DNA of 46,407 nt from assembly GCF_014697355.1 (NCBI RefSeq), contig NZ_JACJRQ010000055.1:1-46407 (forward strand), given 5' to 3'. The notes below the pieces were generated by a model, which saw only the letters and a program-made list of their open reading frames with translations, did no database searches and had not been told where the DNA came from. Positions 34,083 to 42,060 of the stretch are shown in pieces. How positions within the stretch are numbered: the first letter of the stretch is position 1; each line of letters starts with the position of its first letter. The position numbers were made by a program, and so were the translations under genes. This stretch comes from Nostoc calcicola FACHB-3891. Its GTDB lineage: Bacteria > Cyanobacteriota > Cyanobacteriia > Cyanobacteriales > Nostocaceae.

Positions 34083-34534
34083 CTACTACCTCTTCAGCGT
34101 GGCATCATATTTTACTATTACCACATGGTTTTTGTTCTAAATTACGCAATTAATGAAGAAAATCTTTAGTTAGCTTATTGTTTAGGCTCATAATCCATGC
34201 AGCATTACACTTTTGAGCCATTTCGTGGAATACGTGGCTCAAACTCTTATGGCTTCATTCATGTCTTTGACGCGTTCGGCATACAAAGCAGAAGAAGCCC
34301 CGACCGAGAAGAGTCGTTGCGGGGTCGTAGCTCATAATTTTTATTAGCGTACAAAAAACCTTTTCTTGCAGGGTGATGCCTTTAAATCTGTAGTCCGTTC
34401 GCCGGGTCTTGGGGTTGGGTACTAGACTTTAACGATGGTTGGTCGCAGGTAATTTTTACTGCACTTTCAAGGCATAACTATACCTACAACTACTAATTCG
34501 GGTATTTCCCACTCCCCTAACGAATACTTTCTCA
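34083..34534. other. intergenic region with a strong hairpin
   Basis: A 452-bp stretch without a supported gene. TTTGAGCCA (34212-34220) pairs with TGGCTCAAA (34235-34243), with an extra CGT/ACG pairing inside, a stable hairpin without a following T-run. A GC-rich patch around 34297-34330 (CCCCGACC ... TTGCGGGG) could also fold. No tRNA-like cloverleaf found. Confidence 0.5.
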
Positions 34535-34789
34535 TCACATATCCTCAAAAATAGGTTGCCTCACTCTTGCATTGTTATCCATTTTCATCACCAGCATTTT
34601 TTTGAGTTTTCGCCCCGGCTCAAGGGAAGCAAACTCTATGACTTCATATTCAAAAGGCTTGCGGTAATACTTGGTGGCAAAAGGATGATTCATAAACCAT
34701 TCCCGATCTGCATCCATTTGTTGATCTGCCAAATCTCCCATTTCTGGGTGCATCTTTAAGACTTTTGGAAATTTCACAGGTTTATTCAT
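34535..34789 (-). CDS. small protein co-encoded with the replication primase
   Basis: An 84-residue soluble protein (MNKPVKFPKVLKMHPEM...) with a charged, aromatic-rich sequence and no recognised domain. Its ATG overlaps the primase stop by 8 bp, so it is translationally coupled to the replication gene and probably works with it or is needed in proportion. Confidence 0.7.
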   Translation of the reverse strand: MNKPVKFPKVLKMHPEMGDLADQQMDADREWFMNHPFATKYYRKPFEYEVIEFASLEPGRKLKKMLVMKMDNNARVRQPIFEDM

Positions 34790-37280
34790 GGGTTGTACCT
34801 CGCTTCAATGTTTTCACTCTTGAGCGTTCTTGTGGTGTCAGCACGTTCCACACCGCCGCTTTCAACTCCGTTGGCCATCCTTCTAACAGTGCATCAATCA
34901 TCTCCCAGGATTGATCGGCTATGCACTCCCTAATCAGTTCGGCATTGGCCATAACTTGCTCTGTTCCACCTGCAAATAGCGAGGTGTCACAGGAGGTGGA
35001 ACACTGTTCTATTGCTTGTGCTGATTGGGTTTGAGGCACAAACAAAAGTTGTTCCACCCCCTGCCCCTCTAAACTTTTTTCATTTGCAGGTGATGGTGTT
35101 GTTTCTGGCGCTGCTGTTTGTTGCGGTGTCGCTGGCACAGTTTCATCACTGCTAGAAGAATTTGGAAAAGTTTGGGGGGAATCGGTGTCACAGGTGGAAC
35201 ACAATGGCTGTAACTCAGGTTCTACATGGGCTTGTTGCTGTTCCACCTCCTGTTCCACCCCCCGTGACACCTGCTGTGACACCTCTTGTTGCGGTCGAAT
35301 CCAGGGGCGAATTAAGCGACCGTTAACTCGTTTACGATCGCCGCTTGTCCAACCGTGAGAACGTAAAATGGCAGCTACCCGGTTCTGTTCGGCTTTGGTT
35401 TGCTTGGATAACTCAATTTTGAGAACATCGGTGAGGATTTCGCCCACAGATGTTTCCTTTTGTAACTCAGCCCAAGCCATCACTGCTGCTTCCCAAGGGT
35501 CAGTGCTTTGGTATTGTTTATTGGCAGCATCTAACCATTCATCCTCAGTATCAGTGAGCCGCCATTGCTCACCATTGCGATAGGCGGCGACAGCAGCAGC
35601 CCAAATTAGATCCCGCTCAAGCTTTAGTAGGTCAATGGGTATTTTTTTGAATAAAACCCTGATTACCCAAAAGCGACGTTCGCCAGTGGGGTCATAGAGA
35701 AATTCATCTAAATTGGTAGTGCCGACAAGGATGGATGGGCGCGGGAAATCCTCAATGTCTGTGCCATAGGGGCGGCGCATTGAGTCTTTCTTTCTCGACA
35801 GAAACGCCTTGAGCTGTGAGACATCCTTTTTCTTGTAGGCGTTCTCAAACTCGGCATATTCGAGAATCCAATACTGACTAATCTTTAAAACCTCGTCTTT
35901 CTCCGTGCCGTTGAGGTCATCGGTGAAAAAATCCTCACCTGCTAGAATTTCCCAGAATGTTGACTTGAGGGATTTCTGCTTACCTTGGAGGATGGTAATT
36001 TCATCGTGTTTGCACCCCGGCTCAAATGCCCTGGCTACAGCTGCAATTAAAGTGCGTTTCATCAGTGCAGTGTGTAGTGGGTCAGTAGTGCCGAAGTAAC
36101 GTTCGGCCAACTTATCTAACAAACTCACATCTACCTTGGGGTAACGCTGTGCTACTAACTCTAAATACTCAACCACAGGAGAGTAAGAATGTTCCTGAGC
36201 CAGTTGCAAAACAATGCCTTTGGCTTGTTCTTTACTGATATCGATATCGACATCAATAGCCACTTTTAAATCAATCCGGTCAAGTGGCAATCGCTTACCG
36301 TCGAGTTCTACTTGCTTTTTGAGCGTGTTCCAGCGCAGGCGATCGCCCCATACAGCACGAATGGCATTCAATTTTTGTTTATATTTACTTTGGGCTGGTC
36401 TATCCCGTTCAGCCTCCAGTTCCAGAGTTTCATTGAGTGCATCAACAACGACGCGCCGCGACTCAATCGCTTGCAGGATGTCTGAGGTTGTAGCTCCATC
36501 GTCGAGCCAATCTTGAATATCCAACCCGCCATGTTTGGGTAAGTGTGTCCAGTAAAAATCACTCGGTGGGGCATACAACCACTTGGCATCTGGGAAGTCT
36601 TCATTAATATCTTCCATGTGCTTTAGCCCTGGTTCGTCACGGTCGGGACAGAGAACTAGGTTAGCACTTAAGAGAGCACTTTGGTAGTTACCGTAGGAGC
36701 GATACTTGCCAGCACCGCCGATGTTGGTGGTGGCTGCTATGCCCCTTGCCCACAGGCTATCGGCTAGGCGTTCACCCTCAACCATAAATACAGGTTTACC
36801 AGCAGCGATCGCCCCTTGTACTTCGGCGTATCGATAGATTGTCACTTGTTGTTGGTGGGAGCGTTTTAATTCCGGTGAACAATCCTTGGCTTTAGCCCAA
36901 CGTTTACCGTCCCAATATTGCTGAAAGACATCCTTATCTTTGACCTTACCTGGACGGATAATTGTCACCTTAATTAAGGGATTACCTTCTGTATCCGTGT
37001 AAACGTATTCTTCCTTACCTTGCGGACGTGGCGATTTTTTGGGTGTGGCTGGTGCGTAGTATGGTTGTCCGTTGCGATCTCCCTTGGTTGTCCTTTCCCA
37101 CCCACTAGCTGGTTCAGCCGAACGGTTGCAGACTGTTAATTCACCGATTGAATAGCACCAGTCTGGTTTGCCGCAGTGGGGGCATGGGTTAGTCTTGGTA
37201 ACTTCTGTCGGTTTGGAAGCGATCGCTCCTGGCATAGCGGAGCCATCAACGGTTTCGTGTCCTTTCAAAAGGGATACCAT
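34782..37280 (-). CDS. replication primase-helicase (zinc finger, TOPRIM, VirE-type ATPase)
   Basis: The likely plasmid replication protein, 832 residues. It has an N-terminal zinc finger (Cys33, Cys36, Cys42, Cys51) and a TOPRIM-like primase region at about 155-225 (PVFMVEGERLADSL ... VLCPDRDEPG). A VirE/VapE-type ATPase follows at about 390-590. Its Walker A-like loop is the variant LQGKQKSLKST, followed by FFTDDLNGTEKDE, then the family's RKKDSMRRPYG, ILVGTTN and DPTGERRFWVI. A Gln/Glu/Ser-rich low-complexity tail from about 680 carries Cys-containing near-repeats and ends in a small helical domain. AAGGA precedes the ATG by 7 bases. No other replication gene was found, and an AT-rich repeat region lies just upstream. 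Confidence 0.88.
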   Translation of the reverse strand: MVSLLKGHETVDGSAMPGAIASKPTEVTKTNPCPHCGKPDWCYSIGELTVCNRSAEPASGWERTTKGDRNGQPYYAPATPKKSPRPQGKEEYVYTDTEGNPLIKVTIIRPGKVKDKDVFQQYWDGKRWAKAKDCSPELKRSHQQQVTIYRYAEVQGAIAAGKPVFMVEGERLADSLWARGIAATTNIGGAGKYRSYGNYQSALLSANLVLCPDRDEPGLKHMEDINEDFPDAKWLYAPPSDFYWTHLPKHGGLDIQDWLDDGATTSDILQAIESRRVVVDALNETLELEAERDRPAQSKYKQKLNAIRAVWGDRLRWNTLKKQVELDGKRLPLDRIDLKVAIDVDIDISKEQAKGIVLQLAQEHSYSPVVEYLELVAQRYPKVDVSLLDKLAERYFGTTDPLHTALMKRTLIAAVARAFEPGCKHDEITILQGKQKSLKSTFWEILAGEDFFTDDLNGTEKDEVLKISQYWILEYAEFENAYKKKDVSQLKAFLSRKKDSMRRPYGTDIEDFPRPSILVGTTNLDEFLYDPTGERRFWVIRVLFKKIPIDLLKLERDLIWAAAVAAYRNGEQWRLTDTEDEWLDAANKQYQSTDPWEAAVMAWAELQKETSVGEILTDVLKIELSKQTKAEQNRVAAILRSHGWTSGDRKRVNGRLIRPWIRPQQEVSQQVSRGVEQEVEQQQAHVEPELQPLCSTCDTDSPQTFPNSSSSDETVPATPQQTAAPETTPSPANEKSLEGQGVEQLLFVPQTQSAQAIEQCSTSCDTSLFAGGTEQVMANAELIRECIADQSWEMIDALLEGWPTELKAAVWNVLTPQERSRVKTLKRGTTHE

Positions 37281-37841
37281 TGTGAAATCCTTATGGGGTA
37301 AATAATGTGGGCTTTACCCCCCCTGAAGATTCACCAAGGTTTTAATCAAATTACTCTATAACCCGTTGCTACTGTTCATCGGAACTGATAGCATTGAGTT
37401 ATAAAGAAATTTGAATATAGAAACGGGAGTGTCTTCTCAGACTACTGAACAACTTGCTACCAACAAGTTGAGTCTTGGGGAGGCATTCTTTTCTTATGTA
37501 TATTGAGAAACAAAATACTTAGAAAAGATGGACTAAGGGTATAGTCCTCTTTCATAATAATTGATCTCACAAAAAAATAAATAGTAAATTGTCACCTTCA
37601 AAAAGAAAATAATTTATTTATTTTCCTCAAAGCCTCACAATAAAAGCTTTTCAAAAACTTTTACTCATATTATAAACATGATTTTACTACCACTAATAAT
37701 ATTATTAATGGTAGTGGTATTAAATATAATTTGACTTATTTCACGGGCATTTAGAAGATGGAGATTGTATCAAATTTAATGAATTAGCCGTAGACAAATT
37801 CTTAATATTGATAATTATGTATTACTTAAAGGGTGAAGGCG
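37281..37841. other. AT-rich region upstream of the replication gene (candidate origin)
   Basis: 560 bp without a gene. It contains the rep-proximal inverted repeat, and from about 37560 to 37800 it is exceptionally AT-rich. That part holds an inverted AAAATAA...TTATTTT repeat near 37610 and an imperfect inverted repeat TACCACTAATAAT ... ATTAATGGTAGTGGTA near 37690-37722. Easily melted DNA beside the primase-helicase gene is where a replication origin would be expected. Confidence 0.45.
37295..37320. promoter_or_regulatory. inverted repeat just upstream of the rep ribosome site
   Basis: GGGGTAAA and TTTACCCC form a perfect 8-bp inverted repeat with a 10-bp spacer. It ends 3 bases before the AAGGA of the replication gene, a suitable place for repressor control or an RNA hairpin limiting rep expression. 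Confidence 0.5.
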
Positions 37842-38006
37842 TTAGCTTTTACCCTTCTGTTTCTGTTGCTGCTCTTGCACCCATTTTTCTATTAATTCTC
37901 CCGTAACCTGTTCCATCGTCACCTCTAGGTCAGTACAGAGTTTTTTGAATTCCTTGTGTAACTTCTTATCTATCTTCGTTCTTAAATACTGTTTCTCATT
38001 CTCCAT
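37842..38006 (-). CDS. small ribbon-helix-helix protein (54 aa)
   Basis: MENEKQYLRTKIDKKLHKEF followed by KKLCTDLEVTMEQVTGELIE and a KWVQEQQQKQKGKS tail. It is a typical CopG/Arc-type fold: one short strand, two helices with the G-x-L turn, and nothing else. It lies between the candidate origin and the parM operon, divergent from the latter, with several GGATnAATCC palindromes immediately upstream. A copy-number or partition repressor is likely. Confidence 0.7.
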   Translation of the reverse strand: MENEKQYLRTKIDKKLHKEFKKLCTDLEVTMEQVTGELIEKWVQEQQQKQKGKS

Positions 38007-38358
38007 AAAGTTTATATCGGTTTACCGGATAAATCCATCAGATAAATATTACTTTATCCTACGTATGAATCTATAACTTATTAGTATACTAATCCATTAA
38101 TCCGTTAACGGATTAATCCATAAAAGGTGTTAATCTATAGATGTGAGCGCAAGACGGACGATAAAAGGCGTAAAAAACCAAATCTAGGACAAATATGTTG
38201 ATAGGAAGATTATTAGCCTTGAAATAAACGTAAACGCTTGTAAGTAAAGTAATTCATCCAAAAATCAAGATAAGTACGGAAGCATTAACCAAAATAACTG
38301 CCCTCAAGGGTTAGCAACAGCCAACAACGGCTGCTACTAGCTTCATAGGAGATTGCAA
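38007..38358. other. divergent control region between the RHH gene and parM
   Basis: A 352-bp gene-free region. The RHH-proximal 120 bp carry the palindrome cluster. The remainder includes a small CAGCC/GGCTG hairpin near 38310 and the AGGAG ribosome site of parM (38347-38351). Confidence 0.6.
38027..38119. promoter_or_regulatory. palindrome cluster (candidate RHH operator or ParR centromere)
   Basis: GGATAAATCC at 38027-38036, an inverted GGATAAA/TTTATCC pair (38027-38059), and a perfect 22-bp palindrome ATTAATCCG-TTAA-CGGATTAAT at 38096-38117 that includes GGATTAATCC. Repeated GGAT-n2-ATCC symmetry in front of an RHH gene and upstream of parM fits an operator and/or the ParMR centromere. 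Confidence 0.55.
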
Positions 38359-39291
38359 GTGATCAACATTTACTTTGCAGATATTGGCAACTTCACTAGT
38401 ATTACTGCCCTCAAAGGTGAAAAGCCTCGCGTAATGCGTTCAGTCTTTCAAGATGTGACCTACACCAGTGCTAGGGACTACGACACTGAGGAGTCGCCCA
38501 GCGTTAAACTAGACAACAAAGTATTAGTCTTGGGAGAACGTGCCACCAAGCAGAAGAACCCGCAAACCGCTGCCGAGCGAGGCAAGCAGTTACCAGAATT
38601 TGTCAAACCTTTCACCCTGGCTGGCTTGCGGCAAGATTTTGAGGGTACTGTCCGCTTCTTAGTACCAGAGCGTAATCAATGGGAAGAAGACACCATTCGT
38701 CAAACTTTGATTGCAGATCATCAAGTCACAGTTAATGGCAGAAGCTATAAACACCGCATCAAGAATGTTGAGTTTTACCTAGAAACCGATGTGGCAGTGG
38801 TCAACGGTTACAAAAAAGGCTTTCTCGACTTGGAAGGCGACACACTCGGCATCGACATCGGCGGCGGCACTACTAACTATGTTGTCATGACTCCCGGTGG
38901 TGAAGTGCTTACCCGTCGCTCAATCCCGAAGGTAGGCGGTGTCTCCCTGGCTAACGACATCATTAACTCTGACCTTATGCAGAGTTATGCCAAGCGAGAT
39001 AACGTTGCCTTTAAGGTGGCCAAGATGATGGACGCTATAGCTGACGGTTCTTTCACCTACGGGAGGAAGTATGACTTTTCCTCAGTCTTCCCTGGCTTAC
39101 TAGAAAACTGGTTTAACGGACTGATGGACGGTATTACCACAGCTGCTAATGATTACTTAGCAGACGTAACCAACATCATGCTGATTGGTGGATGTGCCAA
39201 TTTAGTACGTCAGAAATTGAGTGCAAAACCAGGATTTTATATTCCTGTTGACCCTCATCTATCAAACATTCAAGCATTGTTGGCTATGTGA
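38359..39291 (+). CDS. parM: ParM-like actin-type plasmid segregation protein
   Basis: A 310-residue actin-fold ATPase that would push plasmid copies apart as filaments. GTG 38359 is chosen because AGGAG sits 7 bases upstream; the TTG at 38353 is too close to it. Family motifs: phosphate 1 region FADIGNFTSITALKG near the start, phosphate 2 LGIDIGGGTTNYVV at about 164-177, and the adenosine motif IMLIGGCANLV at about 273-283. Length is typical. It heads a nine-gene, same-strand operon whose second gene is the ParR-like adaptor. Confidence 0.88.
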   Translation: MINIYFADIGNFTSITALKGEKPRVMRSVFQDVTYTSARDYDTEESPSVKLDNKVLVLGERATKQKNPQTAAERGKQLPEFVKPFTLAGLRQDFEGTVRFLVPERNQWEEDTIRQTLIADHQVTVNGRSYKHRIKNVEFYLETDVAVVNGYKKGFLDLEGDTLGIDIGGGTTNYVVMTPGGEVLTRRSIPKVGGVSLANDIINSDLMQSYAKRDNVAFKVAKMMDAIADGSFTYGRKYDFSSVFPGLLENWFNGLMDGITTAANDYLADVTNIMLIGGCANLVRQKLSAKPGFYIPVDPHLSNIQALLAM

Positions 39292-39292
39292 A

Positions 39293-39709
39293 ATGCAAGT
39301 ACGTTTAGCGACGCAAGTTGCTGCCAAAGTAGAGGGAATTAGAATCTCACTCGATTATTCAAAGCTGAGTGATACCGTAAATCTGCTGTTGGATGCAATC
39401 AAATATCAATGGGACTTGAAACTCTCTGATTTGTCACAAATTGAGACAACTGAAACAAGAGTGAGACTAGATAAACGCCATTTAGATTGGTTGTCACAGT
39501 ACGGGTTATCTAGAGGGATAAATATAGCTTCTGCCACAAATTTATTAATTTCAGAATACTTGGCAGGCAATGTAACCAGTTTTCAAACACCTCTAACAAA
39601 AACTGTGATTCAACAGCCACAAATTCAAACAGAAATCACACCAATTGAACCAACACAACCAATAGATAAGCCGAAAGGTCAGGCATTAATGAGGAGTCTT
39701 AAATTATGA
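39293..39709 (+). CDS. ParR-like adaptor of the ParM system
   Basis: A 138-residue protein from ATG 39293, two bases after the parM stop (TGAAATG). An upstream in-frame ATG inside parM is ignored. The centre (TRVRLDKRHLDWLSQYGLSR) looks like a ribbon-helix-helix DNA-binding segment. The C-terminal tail is Gln/Pro/Thr-rich and flexible, ending in LMRSLKL, the kind of tail ParR adaptors use to contact ParM. The assignment is by position, size and fold class, not by a diagnostic signature. Confidence 0.72.
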   Translation: MQVRLATQVAAKVEGIRISLDYSKLSDTVNLLLDAIKYQWDLKLSDLSQIETTETRVRLDKRHLDWLSQYGLSRGINIASATNLLISEYLAGNVTSFQTPLTKTVIQQPQIQTEITPIEPTQPIDKPKGQALMRSLKL

Positions 39710-39864
39710 GTCAAACGCGCGTAGTCCTAGACGAAAAGCACATTCCTAAAGCCAAAGAAATCATTGAGCAAACAGGAATCAACACTTACTCTCAGTTATT
39801 TACCATCCTGTTGGTTAACTACGGTGACACTCTTGTTAAGTCTTTAAGAGGCAGCAATGAATAA
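39706..39864 (+). CDS. small ribbon-helix-helix-like protein (52 aa)
   Basis: MSQTRVVLDEKHIPKAKEII continuing EQTGINTYSQLFTILLVNYG, a one-strand two-helix pattern. Its ATG overlaps the previous stop (ATGA) and its end overlaps the next start by 8 bp, so it is clearly part of the operon. It may be a second DNA-binding component of partition. Confidence 0.72.
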   Translation: MSQTRVVLDEKHIPKAKEIIEQTGINTYSQLFTILLVNYGDTLVKSLRGSNE

Positions 39865-40123
39865 TTTAAACAGAGTCTATGACTCAACTCTACTAACCAA
39901 TTCCAAAGTTTACCAAATCGACCGAACGCTATACCAGTACCTCTTTAAAACAGGCACAATTCAACACCCAAAATACCACTTTCGTCCTCTATCTGGACAA
40001 CGGAAGAAGGCTGATTTACTGCTCAATCACAAGGCTTTGACTACTCGCTGTTATGAAGTCACAGGTATGAGTACGAATGCTTCAGTTATCAGCCAGGAAT
40101 CACTGCAATTATCAATTTTTTGA
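39857..40123 (+). CDS. small hypothetical protein of the par/transfer operon
   Basis: An 88-residue basic protein (MNNLNRVYDSTLLTNSKVYQ...) with no recognised domain. Its start overlaps the preceding gene by 8 bp. The composition (Tyr, His, Lys) is compatible with nucleic-acid binding, but nothing more can be said. Confidence 0.6.
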   Translation: MNNLNRVYDSTLLTNSKVYQIDRTLYQYLFKTGTIQHPKYHFRPLSGQRKKADLLLNHKALTTRCYEVTGMSTNASVISQESLQLSIF

Positions 40124-40131
40124 GGTTAATT

Positions 40132-40329
40132 ATGAATACTCAACCACTACCAGAATTAGTTGCACAAGCACAACAATTGCTAACACAAATTAGGCAGCAT
40201 CCACACTATCAAAGCTTGCGATTCGATTGCGATGTAACCATTGGTGATGTCAGCCTATTTTTCAATACTCTGCAATGGGAGGCTACAGCTTCTACTGTGG
40301 ACGTTTCAAGGGAAGGCTTTTTTCAGTGA
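40132..40329 (+). CDS. small hypothetical protein of the par/transfer operon
   Basis: A 65-residue protein from ATG 40132, chosen for GAGG 6 bases upstream over an in-frame TTG at 40120. A helical N-terminal half (LPELVAQAQQLLTQIRQH) precedes a short beta-like C-terminal half. Function unknown. Confidence 0.6.
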   Translation: MNTQPLPELVAQAQQLLTQIRQHPHYQSLRFDCDVTIGDVSLFFNTLQWEATASTVDVSREGFFQ

Positions 40330-40415
40330 TGGGAGAGCGTAAGCACCGCCGACCAAAGCAAGGCTTACGCCCATCTGACGCATCAAGTACATCACACAAT
40401 TAGGATTTTACCAGC

Positions 40416-40841
40416 ATGACACTTGACTATAGAAACCCCAACGACTGGGGGCGTTCACCCCTGACTGACTCCGCTTTGAGATTGCAGCAACTTTTAGCAG
40501 AAGCTTCAGGTGATATTGAGCCAGTTGACCCAGACGTAGAAGAGACTTTTGATTACCCAACATTCACCGGAACTGAATTTCTAGCAACTCACTCCACCAT
40601 TGATGAACATCCTTATGCTGCTGCATTTGGTCAATTCCTTGGTAATGGCATTGACCCAGACGCAGCCAATCTCTTGGCACATGGACAAAACCGCTTTGAC
40701 CTCATCAGTGATGACCTTGATCATCCACTAAGGCAACGGGCAACCCGAATCTATGACCGTTTTGTAGAGATGAACTACTGGCCAGATGATGACGAGTCGG
40801 GGCATGAACCGGACAACTTTACTTGGGGTGAGCAGCCATGA
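40416..40841 (+). CDS. acidic hypothetical protein of the par/transfer operon
   Basis: A 141-residue, strongly acidic soluble protein (SGDIEPVDPDVEETFDYP, WPDDDESGHEPD) with a helical middle. Its stop overlaps the next start as ATGA (40838-40841). Acidic small partners of DNA-binding or translocation proteins look like this, but there is no direct evidence of role. Confidence 0.7.
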   Translation: MTLDYRNPNDWGRSPLTDSALRLQQLLAEASGDIEPVDPDVEETFDYPTFTGTEFLATHSTIDEHPYAAAFGQFLGNGIDPDAANLLAHGQNRFDLISDDLDHPLRQRATRIYDRFVEMNYWPDDDESGHEPDNFTWGEQP

Positions 40842-41443
40842 ACCGGACAGTCAAACTCAAACTAGATGCACCCATCACCTACGCTGCCTTACATTCCTTG
40901 AGTGGCATCAGCCAAGAAACAGTATTCCAAGCCCTCGACGGTAACCCATCAGCAGCTGCAACTGTGGCAGATTTTAGAATCAAACAAACCCAACGCGCCC
41001 AGAATGCTAAGGCTGTATTCGGCAACTTAAACCAAGGGCTACAGGCAACTGAAGCTGTCATGGCAGAAGAAACCAAGTTTCTCACTGAGGCTGGTGCAAG
41101 CATTAACAAAATGGCTGATGGTTGGTCAAAGGTTCGGGTAAGTGATGCGCGTTTGGGCTACGGCTTAGAACAGAAGGTTATCGCCTCCGACAACCAATTA
41201 GGTCAAGAACAGTTCCGGCACTCTAGGACACTCAATTTATTGGGTGAATCACACCGCGCCGAACTACGAGGGATTGAGATTGACGCAACGAAAGCGAAAA
41301 CTCAACTCTGGCAGAAGGTTCACGCTAAGAAAGAGTCCCTAACACCAGCAGACAAAGCCAAAGAAACCCTGCGCGATATCCACAAGCACGGTTCAGCAGC
41401 GATGCGAGGGGTAAAAGGGTTCTTTAGACGGTTGATTGACTAA
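40838..41443 (+). CDS. alpha-helical hypothetical protein of the par/transfer operon
   Basis: A 201-residue, almost entirely helical protein rich in Ala, Lys, Glu and Gln, with likely coiled coil at about 50-165. It ends in a basic amphipathic helix (MRGVKGFFRRLID) suited to membrane-surface contact. Coupled by ATGA overlap to the acidic gene before it. A structural or scaffolding part of a plasmid-transfer or partition apparatus is possible. Confidence 0.7.
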   Translation: MNRTVKLKLDAPITYAALHSLSGISQETVFQALDGNPSAAATVADFRIKQTQRAQNAKAVFGNLNQGLQATEAVMAEETKFLTEAGASINKMADGWSKVRVSDARLGYGLEQKVIASDNQLGQEQFRHSRTLNLLGESHRAELRGIEIDATKAKTQLWQKVHAKKESLTPADKAKETLRDIHKHGSAAMRGVKGFFRRLID

Positions 41444-41450
41444 CTCCCAC

Positions 41451-41472
41451 ATCCCCCAGCCGTCTGGGGGAT
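41451..41472 (+). terminator. intra-operon hairpin (attenuator-like)
   Basis: ATCCCCCAG and CTGGGGGAT form a perfect 9-bp stem around CCGT, followed by AACTATTTTTA. It sits in the only real gap of the operon (50 bp), directly before the ribosome site of the next gene, so it may reduce expression of the two membrane proteins downstream. Confidence 0.6.
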
Positions 41473-41493
41473 AACTATTTTTAGGTGTTCCTT

Positions 41494-42060
41494 ATGTTAA
41501 CCAAGAACCAAAAACAACCATCAATCATTTTTGATGCAGAGATTGTAGACGAGCGTACACAGCATATTGAGGGCGAACAATACGACAGCGAACTGGTTCA
41601 AGAGCAGATCGCCCAAACCGATAGCGGTGTAACTGTACTTCGTGGCATTGCCCAAGGTGCAGTTTTGGCAGGGTTTCAAGTTGCGTCAACTCAATCTCTC
41701 TACGTTGCTGGATGTGTAGGGCTGTTCCCGGCAGTTGTGGCAGGTTTACCCGTTGGGCTTTCTGTGGCTGGGGCTTTGTGCTATCTGCGTTTTGAAAACA
41801 GTTTCATTCCCACAATCAGCGATCGCCAAAAGTTTGGCCTTGGGGTGACTCGTACCTTAATGCTGGCTGCTAGTTCGTGGAAGTTAACTTCTGATGCCCA
41901 ACAGATGAACTCTATAGCCCGTAAGAGTTTTTCGGGTGTTACCCAACAGGTAAAGCAGTATGAGGGCATCCAAGAACCGCAGCAAGACCATTTTCCCTTA
42001 ATTCTGGGCTTTACCGCAGTAATAGCGGTGATTTTCGCTTTATCTTGCCGTAAGAGATGA
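41494..42060 (+). CDS. membrane protein of the par/transfer operon
   Basis: A 188-residue protein from ATG 41494 (AGGTG 6 bases upstream; the GTG at 41485 is part of that site). A polar ~50-residue N-terminus is followed by hydrophobic segments at about 55-102 (VLRGIAQGAVLAGFQVASTQ ... VGLSVAGALCYL), a soluble stretch, and a last helix at about 168-185. Its stop overlaps the start of the P-loop ATPase (ATGA), suggesting a membrane complex of the two. Confidence 0.7.
   Translation: MLTKNQKQPSIIFDAEIVDERTQHIEGEQYDSELVQEQIAQTDSGVTVLRGIAQGAVLAGFQVASTQSLYVAGCVGLFPAVVAGLPVGLSVAGALCYLRFENSFIPTISDRQKFGLGVTRTLMLAASSWKLTSDAQQMNSIARKSFSGVTQQVKQYEGIQEPQQDHFPLILGFTAVIAVIFALSCRKR

Noticed and set aside
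34297..34420. tRNA or structured RNA gene
   Set aside because: GC-rich patches can pair, but no cloverleaf, T-loop consensus or conserved RNA motif could be laid out.
39221..39292. Longer ParR-like N-terminus starting within parM
   Set aside because: The added 24 residues are just parM in another frame; ATG 39293 directly follows the parM stop.
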